Shown here: in pieces, positions 47,734-55,655 of the stretch
How positions within the stretch are numbered: position 1 is the first letter of the stretch
Layout: the number at the start of each line of letters is the position of its first letter
Origin: Inhella gelatinilytica
GTDB lineage: Bacteria > Pseudomonadota > Gammaproteobacteria > Burkholderiales > Burkholderiaceae_C
Direction: 5' to 3'
Assembly: GCF_016093295.1 (NCBI RefSeq)
Contig: NZ_JAEDAL010000010.1
Location: 1-64,000, forward strand
DNA length: 64,000 nucleotides
Made by a program: the position numbers and the translations under genes
Notes under the pieces: generated by a model
Seen by the model: the letters and a program-made list of their open reading frames with translations, nothing else
What the model was told of the DNA's origin: nothing
The model's database searches: none

Positions 47734-49286
47734 CCCCACGGATCCCACGCCGCAGCCTGCTACTCGCCGGACTGGCCCCCTTGGGCGCGTGCAGCCGCCC
47801 GCCCAGGGCGCTGGACGTGCAGTGGTTGGGGCCGGACCCGGAGCGGGGCCACCGCCTGCGCACCACGCCACCCACCGGCCAGGCACGCGCGCGCCGCACC
47901 GAGGTGCTGGTGCTGGGTGCCGGCGTGGCTGGCCTGAGCGCCGCCCGCGCCCTGCGTGCGGCCGGTCGACAGGTCACTGTGCTGGAGCTGGACAGCGCCC
48001 CCGGTGGCCACAGCCGAGCGGGCTTGGTTGGCGGCCTGCCCTGCCCGCTGGGCGCCCACTACCTGCCCCAACCCGGCCCGCAGCTGCCCGAACTGCAGGA
48101 CCTGCTGGTGGAATGGGGCGCCGCCGAGCGCCGCAATGGCGTGTGGCGCATTCAGGAGGACCGGGGGGTCCACAGTCCGGCCGAACGCCGGTTTGACGGC
48201 ACCGCTTGGCAGCCCGGTTTGTTGCCCGCGCCTCCAGATCCACAAGCCCTGGCGCAGCATCGCCGCTTTGCCCAGCAAGTGGCCGAAGCCCAGCGTCTGG
48301 GCTTTGCACTGCCCACCCACCGCGCCGCTTTCGGCCCCACCCACCGTGCCCTGGATGCCCAAACCTTCGATGCCTGGCTGGACACCCAAGGCCTGACCGA
48401 GCCAGGTCTGCGCTGGTACTTGGACTACTGCTGCCGCGACGACTACGGCGCGGGCTCTGCCCTCGTCAGCGCCTGGGCGGGCTTGCACTACTTTGCGAGC
48501 CGCCACGGCTTCCATGTCGCGGGCGACGACGACGAGCCCGACGCCCGCCCGCCCATCACCGCCCCGCAAGGGAACGGCTGGCTGGTGGAACGACTGGCCG
48601 CCCCCCTACAAGAGGCCCTGATCACCGACCGGGTGGGCCTGCAGCTCGACGTCGAACGCAGCGGCGTGCGCCTGCGCTGCTGGAGCCCGGAAGGCTTGGA
48701 AGACTGGCATGCCGCCTCCGTGGTGCTGGCCGTGCCCCTTTTCGTGGCGCAGCGCCTGTGGCGCAGTCCGCCGGCGGCACTGCAGGCCGCGCGCCTGCAG
48801 CGCGCGCCCTGGCTGGTGGCCAACCTGCTGCTGGAGGGCCCGCCGCTGCCGCGCATCGGCGCCCCCTTGGCCTGGGACAACGTCATCCAGCACAGCCCGA
48901 CCCTGGGCTATGTCAACGCCCAGCATCAAAGCTTGGACCCTCGCCCTGGCCCCCAGGTGTGGACGCTGTACTGGGCCCTGCCGGCGGCCGAGCGGCCGGC
49001 GCTGCTGAGCCGGTCAGCCTCCGACTGGGCCGCTCGCGTGCTGGCCACCCTGACCCCCACGCACCCTGACCTGCCCGAACGCTTGCAGCAGCTGCGCCTG
49101 ACCCGCTGGGGGCACGCCATGGCCATTCCGACGCCCGGCGCCCGCGGCCAGGCGGCCCTGGTCGCACTGCGCCAACTCCAGGGCCGCGTGCGAATCGCCC
49201 ACGCCGACCTCGCCGCCTATTCGGTGTTTGAAGAAGCTTTCATGGCCGGCCTAGCGGCCGCCCAGGATCTGCTCCACTCGAGCTGA
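47715..49286 (+). CDS. Exported FAD-dependent amine-oxidase-like protein
   Basis: This 523-aa flavoprotein has the dinucleotide-binding VLVLGAGVAGLSAARALR, the ELDSAPGGHSR continuation and a C-terminal FAD strand (RIAHADLAAYSVFEEAFMAG), as in the NAD(P)-binding amine oxidase/desaturase superfamily. The N-terminus has twin arginines (PRRSLLLAG) and then LAPLGAC, a lipobox-like end, so it is probably a Tat-exported lipoprotein. The start ATG overlaps the speE end by 19 bp; a TTG at 47730 is an alternative. Polyamine-type oxidation is inferred from the partner gene only. Confidence 0.83.
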   Translation: MGQGALTPRIPRRSLLLAGLAPLGACSRPPRALDVQWLGPDPERGHRLRTTPPTGQARARRTEVLVLGAGVAGLSAARALRAAGRQVTVLELDSAPGGHSRAGLVGGLPCPLGAHYLPQPGPQLPELQDLLVEWGAAERRNGVWRIQEDRGVHSPAERRFDGTAWQPGLLPAPPDPQALAQHRRFAQQVAEAQRLGFALPTHRAAFGPTHRALDAQTFDAWLDTQGLTEPGLRWYLDYCCRDDYGAGSALVSAWAGLHYFASRHGFHVAGDDDEPDARPPITAPQGNGWLVERLAAPLQEALITDRVGLQLDVERSGVRLRCWSPEGLEDWHAASVVLAVPLFVAQRLWRSPPAALQAARLQRAPWLVANLLLEGPPLPRIGAPLAWDNVIQHSPTLGYVNAQHQSLDPRPGPQVWTLYWALPAAERPALLSRSASDWAARVLATLTPTHPDLPERLQQLRLTRWGHAMAIPTPGARGQAALVALRQLQGRVRIAHADLAAYSVFEEAFMAGLAAAQDLLHSS

Positions 49287-49310
49287 CGACCACAGCGACG
49301 CGGCGCCCGA

Positions 49311-49625
49311 TCACTCCGGGCACAACACACTGAGTTCCCCCGCGCACCGGGCCAACAACTCGACCGCCAGTTCTGGCGTCAGCAGGTGCAGGTTTTCCGT
49401 GCCCCGCTGCCGCACCTCCACCAGCCCCGCCTCCCGCAGGATCTTCAGGTGGTGCGACACCGCCGGTCGCGACAGCGGCAACTGATCGGCGATCTGGTTC
49501 ACATTCAATGCTTCATGCTCGGACAGCAGCAACAGGATCTGCTGGCGAGGAATCTCTGAGAGCGCGAAAAACAACGGTTTGCACGCAACAAAGGTCTGGG
49601 CGAGTTGCTCGGAAGCGCGGGACAT
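49311..49625 (-). CDS. ArsR-family transcriptional regulator
   Basis: This 104-aa winged-helix regulator has the recognition helix in QLPLSRPAVSHHLKILREAG, followed by a wing (VEVRQRGTENLHLL). It lacks the paired CxC metal site of ArsR, although single Cys residues occur, so it is probably not a classical metal sensor and may resemble SdpR/YczG-type regulators. It lies at the 3' side of the five-gene block, convergent with it, and could control it. Confidence 0.88.
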   Translation of the reverse strand: MSRASEQLAQTFVACKPLFFALSEIPRQQILLLLSEHEALNVNQIADQLPLSRPAVSHHLKILREAGLVEVRQRGTENLHLLTPELAVELLARCAGELSVLCPE

Positions 49626-49713
49626 GGTGGATCGTTCGGAAGTCGATGGAAGAGTCAGATCAAGACCAATTCAGGGATGGAGCCTAGTCCAACGCCCCAA
49701 GTCAGGTGCGAAT

Positions 49714-50994
49714 TCATGCGCCACCCCAAACCACCCGATCCCGCCCGCCTTGCTTGGCCTCATACAAACGGGCATCAGCGGCGCGAAGCCAAGCATCAAG
49801 GTCCTGGCCCGCACAAGGACTGGCCCCCACGCTCACGGTGCAGTGAAACGCTTGGCCGTCGACAGGGTTGTGTTGTTCGCTTTGGCTGAAATGCTCGCGA
49901 AAGAGCTCGGCTCGCCGATACAGGTCGTTGAGCGGCCCGGTTAGAAGAACAGCAAATTCTTCGCCCCCCAGTCGGGCCACCAGCCCGTCTGGGAAGTGCT
50001 GGCTGAGCAGACTGCCCATCTGCCGCAAGACCGCATCGCCCGCAGCATGGCCCCGTCGGTCGTTAACCTGTTTGAAATGATCGACATCCAACATGAGCGC
50101 CACATGCTGCTCCTGCGGCGGCGGTGGGGTGCCCAAACGAACAGGGCCTTCCGCGAAGAAATGGCGCCGGTTGTACAGGCCGGTCAGCGCGTCGCGGCTG
50201 GCCAATTCACGCAGTGCATCCAGGCTGTCCAGCATGTCCAAATTCTGGTGAACGCGCGCGCACAGTTCTTCATACGAAAACGGCTTGGCCAAGAAGTCAT
50301 TGGCCCCGAGCTTGAGAAACCGAGCCGACAGCTCCTGGTCCTCTGACGCCGACACACCGATGATGGCCAGGCGGTCGCGACCTCGCAGCTTGCGCAGCGC
50401 TTTGACCAGTCCAAAACCATCCATCCCGGGCATGTGCCGATCCGTCAATACCAAGCGAATCGCGGGGTCGCGTGACAAACAATCGAGAGCCGCTTGCCCG
50501 TCCCCCGCTTGATGCACACGAAGACCTTGCCGCACCAACCAAGAGGCCACCAATCCCCGACTGGCGGGCGAGTCATCCACCACCAGAACCGACTGGCTGC
50601 GGTTGCGCCAAAGTCGCTGCACCAGACTGGCCACATACCGATAAACATGACTGCTGTCCTTGAGCACGTAATCCACGAGCCCCTGACGCAGCAGCTTGGA
50701 CCGCAAAGCCTTGTCGAAGTCCCCTGTTACGGCAATGGCCGGTAGCTTGTGCGTGCGGAGCAATTCCAGCACGCCATCGGCATCCGCGTCCGGCAGGTTC
50801 AGGTCGGCCACGGCCAGGAAATACGGCTCGGGCGCCGCTTCCAAACACGCCCGAGCAGCCGCCAACGTGGGGGCCCAGTCAACGCGGCATCCCACTTGCT
50901 GGATCAAGGTTTGTCGGGCCCACGTCGCAACGGCCTTTTGATCCTCAATCAAGAGGACGGATCCCAGTGGTGTGGCGGGCAGGGCAGCGCTCAT
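49714..50994 (-). CDS. Response regulator: two REC domains plus GGDEF
   Basis: This 426-aa protein has REC1 (about 12-125, starting VLLIEDQKAVATWARQTL) with the phosphoacceptor Asp in AVADLNLPD. REC2 (about 135-255) is canonical (LVLTDRHMPGMDGFG). The C-terminal diguanylate cyclase is ALTGLYNRRHF ... RLGGEEFAVLL. The RxxD inhibitory site is absent (HFPDGLVARL precedes GGEEF). It makes c-di-GMP under phosphorelay control. The ATG at 50994 was chosen, as residues before it look like untranslated leader. It lies 83 bp downstream of speD on the same strand. Confidence 0.92.
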   Translation of the reverse strand: MSAALPATPLGSVLLIEDQKAVATWARQTLIQQVGCRVDWAPTLAAARACLEAAPEPYFLAVADLNLPDADADGVLELLRTHKLPAIAVTGDFDKALRSKLLRQGLVDYVLKDSSHVYRYVASLVQRLWRNRSQSVLVVDDSPASRGLVASWLVRQGLRVHQAGDGQAALDCLSRDPAIRLVLTDRHMPGMDGFGLVKALRKLRGRDRLAIIGVSASEDQELSARFLKLGANDFLAKPFSYEELCARVHQNLDMLDSLDALRELASRDALTGLYNRRHFFAEGPVRLGTPPPPQEQHVALMLDVDHFKQVNDRRGHAAGDAVLRQMGSLLSQHFPDGLVARLGGEEFAVLLTGPLNDLYRRAELFREHFSQSEQHNPVDGQAFHCTVSVGASPCAGQDLDAWLRAADARLYEAKQGGRDRVVWGGA

Positions 50995-51077
50995 GAAGCC
51001 ATTAGACCCGCTTGAGTATTCGTACGGCAACCGGGGGGCACTACCCACCCGAACCACTGGACTTGGGAGGTCGTCGC

Positions 51078-51443
51078 TTAGGCGATGGTTCCCCGCTCAA
51101 CCGCTTGAACCCGGGCCACTTGCGGTGCAAACACGGCTTGCAGTTGCTCCAGCACGGCGTGCGCTTTGGCTCGGTTGTCCGCGCTGAAGTTGCAGACGTA
51201 TACATCGACCGTCACAGCCTGCTGTTCCGGCCAGGTGTGAACCGCCAGGTGCGACTCGGCCAACAGCACCACGCCCGTGACGCCCGAACCCGCCGGTTCA
51301 AACGCATGGAAGCACTCAGACACCGCCTGCAGTCCGGCCTCGCTCACGCAACGCCGACAAAGGTCACGCAGGACCGCCCCGTCCGTCAGCCATGGGCCCT
51401 GCGAACAGCCGATCAGGTCCGCACATAGATGGAGACCTTGCAT
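51078..51443 (-). CDS. speD: S-adenosylmethionine decarboxylase proenzyme
   Basis: This 121-aa member of the short bacterial SpeD/SpeH class makes decarboxylated AdoMet, the aminopropyl donor for spermidine synthesis. The proenzyme cleaves itself between Glu63 and Ser64 in LAESHLAVHTWPE, leaving a pyruvoyl group on the new Ser end. The downstream strand VTVDVYVC carries the conserved Cys84, the proton donor. It follows moaD by 9 bp in a run that starts with alaA. It could feed the membrane SpeE-like enzyme encoded 3.3 kb away on the other strand. Confidence 0.93.
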   Translation of the reverse strand: MQGLHLCADLIGCSQGPWLTDGAVLRDLCRRCVSEAGLQAVSECFHAFEPAGSGVTGVVLLAESHLAVHTWPEQQAVTVDVYVCNFSADNRAKAHAVLEQLQAVFAPQVARVQAVERGTIA

Positions 51444-51452
51444 GGCAGGGAC

Positions 51453-51701
51453 TTAGCCGCCCGTCACCGGCGGAAAGAAGGCCACCTCATCCCCATCACT
51501 CACCGGGGTCTCTTCGGGACACATTTGATGGTTGCGCGCACAGCGCAACACTTGGTCACGGCCTAGCACCTGGGCATGACGCCCCCCCCGGGCAATCAGG
51601 GCCTCGCGCACGGCGCCCACCGTCAAGCCGGCCTCAAAAGGCAAAGTATCTTCGGCCCCCAAGGCCTCCCGCAAACGGGCAAAGAATCGCAGGGTCAACA
51701 C
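51453..51701 (-). CDS. moaD: Molybdopterin synthase small subunit MoaD
   Basis: This 82-aa ubiquitin-like sulfur carrier ends in PPVTGG. The terminal GG is adenylated by MoeB and then thiocarboxylated before sulfur transfer to precursor Z in the MoaD-MoaE complex. It has a GTG start, 3 bp after moeA. The catalytic subunit gene moaE is not adjacent or visible in the window. Confidence 0.92.
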   Translation of the reverse strand: MLTLRFFARLREALGAEDTLPFEAGLTVGAVREALIARGGRHAQVLGRDQVLRCARNHQMCPEETPVSDGDEVAFFPPVTGG

Positions 51702-51704
51702 AGA

Positions 51705-52922
51705 TCAAACCGCATTCAGCATCAAGGGGATGAAGCGTACCGCGTCACCCGGCTGTACAGCTTGACCCGGGGCAAGGCAGACCAAGCCCTGCGCCCAAGC
51801 CAGCGACGACAACACCCCAGAACCCTGGTGCCCATACCGCTCCACTTGGCCCTGCTCGTTCAGACGTGCGCGCAGAAATTCGCTGCGCTTGGGGTCCGGC
51901 CGGCTCCATGCAAAGGCCGCCGGCAGGGTCAAGGTGGGCTCGGCAACCTCGGCCTCCCCCGCCAGACGGCGCAGCAAGGGCCGCGCCAAAAGCAAGAACG
52001 TGACAAAGCTGGAGACGGGGTTACCCGGCAACCCCACGAAATGGGCATGCCCTCCGCCAGCGCGGTGGATGCGGCCGTACGCAAATGGTTTGCCTGGTTT
52101 GATGGCGATTTGCCACAGGTCCAACTGCCCCTGGGATTCCAGCGCGGGCTTGAGGTGATCCTCCTCGCCCACAGAGACGCCGCCACTGGTCAACACCAGA
52201 TCAGCGGATTGAGCGGCATGGGCCAGAGCGTCCCGCGTGGCCTGGAGCTGGTCTGGAACGATCCCGAGGTCGTGTACTTCGCAGCCGAGGCCTTCGAGCA
52301 ACGCACGCAAGGTGAAGCGATTGCTGTTGTAAATCGCACCCGGCGGCAAGGGATCGCCCGGCATGACCAACTCGTCGCCCGTGGAGAAAAGCGCCACCCG
52401 GACCGGCCGGCGGACCGGCAAGTGCGCCAAACCGACCGACGCGGCCAGGCCCAGATGGGCCGCCGACAGTCGCTGGCCGGCTGAAAGAATCTCGGCTCCC
52501 AGCCGAATGTCTTCCCCCGCACGGCGGATGTTTTGCTGGGGCTGGATCTCCGCCGGCAGGTGCACCCACACCTGCCCAGACTCGTCCGTGCGGGTCGCGC
52601 AGTGCTCTTGCATCACCACGGCTTGGGTACCAGCGGGAACACTGGCCCCAGTAAAGATGCGCGCCACGCCGTCGGCCGGGAGGGCTTCCGGCCACCGGCC
52701 AGCCGGCACCCGCTGCAGCACCGGACGCTCACATCCGGCATCGGTCAATCGAACGGCATACCCGTCCATCGCGCTGTTGTCTGCAGACGGCACGGAAATG
52801 GACGCCGCCTGCGCCCCCGCCAACACCCGTCCGCGGGCATGCGCCGTCAAAACAATTTCCGTATCGGCCACCGGTTCGACGGCCGCCAGCAGGCGCGTCA
52901 GCGCCTCGTTGAGTTGAATCAT
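51705..52922 (-). CDS. moeA: Molybdopterin molybdenumtransferase MoeA
   Basis: This 405-aa enzyme inserts molybdate into adenylated molybdopterin. Domains in order are the N-terminal gephyrin-E-like region with PSADNSAMDGYAVR, the domain containing RIFTGASVPAGTQAVVMQE, and the MogA-like domain with FSTGDELV, IYNSNRFTL, LTSGGVSVGEEDHL and KPGKPFAYG. A C-terminal barrel completes it. The ATG overlaps the thrC stop (ATGA). Confidence 0.95.
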   Translation of the reverse strand: MIQLNEALTRLLAAVEPVADTEIVLTAHARGRVLAGAQAASISVPSADNSAMDGYAVRLTDAGCERPVLQRVPAGRWPEALPADGVARIFTGASVPAGTQAVVMQEHCATRTDESGQVWVHLPAEIQPQQNIRRAGEDIRLGAEILSAGQRLSAAHLGLAASVGLAHLPVRRPVRVALFSTGDELVMPGDPLPPGAIYNSNRFTLRALLEGLGCEVHDLGIVPDQLQATRDALAHAAQSADLVLTSGGVSVGEEDHLKPALESQGQLDLWQIAIKPGKPFAYGRIHRAGGGHAHFVGLPGNPVSSFVTFLLLARPLLRRLAGEAEVAEPTLTLPAAFAWSRPDPKRSEFLRARLNEQGQVERYGHQGSGVLSSLAWAQGLVCLAPGQAVQPGDAVRFIPLMLNAV

Positions 52923-54325
52923 CCCAGTCCCAAGCAGTGATCGATCACGGCTCGAACTTGAGCCGCATCGGCGTCCACGACCTGGACGCGCTGGGGCAGA
53001 TTTTCAATGCCTTCGAGATGCGCGGGGCGCGGTGGCTGCATCCCCGTGGCCTCCACCAAGGTGTCGGCAAACTTGGCGGGCAACGCGGTTTCGAGCACGA
53101 TCATGGGCACGTCAGGTTGGCGCAGCGCCTCGGCCACCTTCAGTCCATCGGCGGTATGGGGGTCGATCAGCCGGCCCGTCTTGTGCCAACAGGCTCGAAT
53201 CGTCGCGACCCGATCGGTGTGCGAACTGGCGCCGGAGGCAAATCCGTAGTGGGCGTGGACTCGCTCCATCGTCGCCGCATCGACCTCAAAGGCGCCGCCT
53301 TGAAACCGCGCGGCCACCTGTGCGCCATCTCGATCCATCACGTCGGCAATGAATCGTTCGAAGTTGCTGGCCTTGCTGATGTCCATGGACGGACTGCTGG
53401 TCGCGTGCGTGTGGGCAGCGCCTCGGGGGGCGTAGCGCCCGGTTCGGAAGAACTCATCGAGCACGTCGTTTTCATTGGTGGCGACCACCAACTGCTCTAT
53501 GGGCAACCCCATTTGCCGCGCCACATGACCGGCACACACATTGCCGAAATTTCCGCTCGGCACCGTGAAGCTGACACGCTCGTCATTGGATTTTGTCGCT
53601 TGGAAGTAACCAGCAAAGTAATACACCACTTGGGCCAGCAGGCGCGCCCAGTTGATGCTATTGACCGTACCGATCTTGCGGCTCTTTTTGTAGGCCAGGT
53701 CGTTGGAAACCGCCTTGACGATGTCTTGGCAGTCGTCAAACACGCCCCGCACGGCCAGGTTGTGGATATTGGCATCCTGCAGGCTGAACATCTGCGCCTG
53801 CTGGAACGCACTCATTCGCCCGTGCGGACTGAGCATGAAAACATTCACCCCGGCGCGGCCGCGCATGGCGTATTCAGCGGCACTGCCCGTGTCTCCGCTG
53901 GTCGCCCCCAGGATGTTGAGTTGCTCGCCCCGGCGGCCCAACTCGTACTCGAACAAGGCGCCAAGCAACTGCATGGCCATGTCCTTGAAGGCCAGCGTAG
54001 GCCCGTTGGACAACTCTTCCAAGTAAAGGCCGGGTTCGAGCCGGTGCAGCGGCGTGATCTCCGCTCGCCCTCCGAACACTTCCGCCCGATAGGTTTGTGC
54101 ACACAGGCGCCGCAAGTCCTCTGCGGGAATGTCGTCGATGTAGAGCGAAAGGATCTCGAACGCCAACTCGGCATAGCTCAGGGTGCGCCAGCTACTGAGC
54201 GTGGTGGCGTCCACTTTCGGGTAGCGCTCGGGCAAAAACAGGCCACCGTCTTCCGCCAGGCCTTCGAGCAAGATGTCGCAAAAGCGTTTGGGCACGCCAC
54301 CGCCGCGGGTCGAGAGGTAGCGCAT
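52919..54325 (-). CDS. thrC: Threonine synthase
   Basis: This 468-aa PLP enzyme converts phosphohomoserine to threonine. It starts MRYLSTRGGGVPKRFCDIL and has the PLP lysine in NGPTLAFKDMAMQLLG. The glycine loop is ATSGDTGSAA and the downstream segment is FTVPSGNFGNVCAG. It belongs to the large ThrC class of proteobacteria and fungi. I prefer the ATG at 54325 to the TTG at 54331 because the family starts there. It is co-translated with hom and moeA. Confidence 0.96.
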   Translation of the reverse strand: MRYLSTRGGGVPKRFCDILLEGLAEDGGLFLPERYPKVDATTLSSWRTLSYAELAFEILSLYIDDIPAEDLRRLCAQTYRAEVFGGRAEITPLHRLEPGLYLEELSNGPTLAFKDMAMQLLGALFEYELGRRGEQLNILGATSGDTGSAAEYAMRGRAGVNVFMLSPHGRMSAFQQAQMFSLQDANIHNLAVRGVFDDCQDIVKAVSNDLAYKKSRKIGTVNSINWARLLAQVVYYFAGYFQATKSNDERVSFTVPSGNFGNVCAGHVARQMGLPIEQLVVATNENDVLDEFFRTGRYAPRGAAHTHATSSPSMDISKASNFERFIADVMDRDGAQVAARFQGGAFEVDAATMERVHAHYGFASGASSHTDRVATIRACWHKTGRLIDPHTADGLKVAEALRQPDVPMIVLETALPAKFADTLVEATGMQPPRPAHLEGIENLPQRVQVVDADAAQVRAVIDHCLGLG

Positions 54326-54327
54326 GG

Positions 54328-55653
54328 TCAAGCCAGTTCTTCCTTACGGATTCGAGCAATGGGAGCCAACACCGAGGGCAGGCTCTGCATGAACTCCTGC
54401 GCCCGGTCCATGCGCTCCTCCACCGTGGTGTGGGTCAGGATGATGAGATCCGTCTGACGCTCGCCCTCCAAACTCTCGCGTTGCAACACTGCGTCGATGC
54501 TGATGTCGTTTTCCGCCAGGATGGTGGTGATGCGGCTGAGTACGCCGGTTTCATCCGCCACCCGCAATCGCAGGTAATAGGCCGAGCGCACGCCACTCAT
54601 CGGCAAGATCGGCGTGGTCCCCATTTGGTCGGGCTGGAAAGCCAGATGAGGAACGCGATGGTCGGGGTCGGCCGTGGCCAGGCGCGTTACATCCACCAAG
54701 TCCGCGACAACCGATGAGGCCGTGGGTTCGGCCCCCGCCCCCTTGCCGTAATACAGCGTGGTGCCCACCGCATCCCCTTGCACCATCACCGCGTTCATCG
54801 CGCCTTCGACGTTGGCAATCAACCGCTGGGCAGGAATCAGCGTGGGGTGCACCCGCAGTTCGATCCCCCCCAATTCGTCACGTCGCCGTGTGATGCCCAA
54901 CAGTTTGATTCGGTAGCCCAGCTGCTCGGCGTATTTGATGTCAATCGCCTGCAGCCCGGTAATGCCCTGGATGTGCGCCTTGTCGAATTGCACGGGTGTA
55001 CCGAAAGCAATCGCCGACAAGATCGTCAGCTTGTGGGCGGCATCAATCCCTTCAATGTCAAAGGTCGGGTCGGCCTCGGCGTACCCCAACCGCTGGGCTT
55101 CTTTCAGGACCACCTCGAAATCCAAGCCCTTGGCCCGCATCTCGCTCAAGATGAAATTGGTCGTGCCGTTGATGATGCCCGCTACCCACTCGATCCGATT
55201 GCCCGCCAAAGACTCTCGAAGGGCCTTGATGATGGGAATCCCCCCAGCGACCGCCGCTTCAAAGGCCACCATGACCCCCTTGGCTTGGGCGCGGGCAAAG
55301 ACCTCATTGCCATGGGTGGCCAGCAAGGCCTTGTTGGCGGTCACCACGTGCTTGCCGGCGTCAATCGCAGCCAGCACAACGTCCTTGGCCACGCTCTCGC
55401 CCCCGATCAACTCGACCACGATGTCAATTTCGGGATCTCGCACGATGTCCATGGGGTCTGCCACCACGCGAATGCCTTCAGCCACCTGGGCCCGCGCCGC
55501 GGCCAAGTCACGCCGACAAACCGCCGCCACCTCAATTCGGCGACCGGCGCGACGGCTGATTTCCTCTTGGTTGCGCGTCAGCACTTGGTAAGTGCCACCG
55601 CCCACAGTGCCGAAGCCCAGCAGGCCTACTTTGATGGGTTTCAAGATCGTCAT
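54328..55653 (-). CDS. hom: Homoserine dehydrogenase
   Basis: This 441-aa enzyme reduces aspartate semialdehyde to homoserine. The N-terminal Rossmann loop is VGLLGFGTVGGGTY. The catalytic domain has NGTTNFILSEM, AEADPTFDIEG and the catalytic Lys region. A C-terminal ACT domain (starting YYLRLRVADETGVLSRI) confers threonine feedback in related enzymes. It is not fused to aspartokinase. It overlaps thrC and follows alaA by 2 bp. Confidence 0.96.
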   Translation of the reverse strand: MTILKPIKVGLLGFGTVGGGTYQVLTRNQEEISRRAGRRIEVAAVCRRDLAAARAQVAEGIRVVADPMDIVRDPEIDIVVELIGGESVAKDVVLAAIDAGKHVVTANKALLATHGNEVFARAQAKGVMVAFEAAVAGGIPIIKALRESLAGNRIEWVAGIINGTTNFILSEMRAKGLDFEVVLKEAQRLGYAEADPTFDIEGIDAAHKLTILSAIAFGTPVQFDKAHIQGITGLQAIDIKYAEQLGYRIKLLGITRRRDELGGIELRVHPTLIPAQRLIANVEGAMNAVMVQGDAVGTTLYYGKGAGAEPTASSVVADLVDVTRLATADPDHRVPHLAFQPDQMGTTPILPMSGVRSAYYLRLRVADETGVLSRITTILAENDISIDAVLQRESLEGERQTDLIILTHTTVEERMDRAQEFMQSLPSVLAPIARIRKEELA

Positions 55654-55655
55654 GG

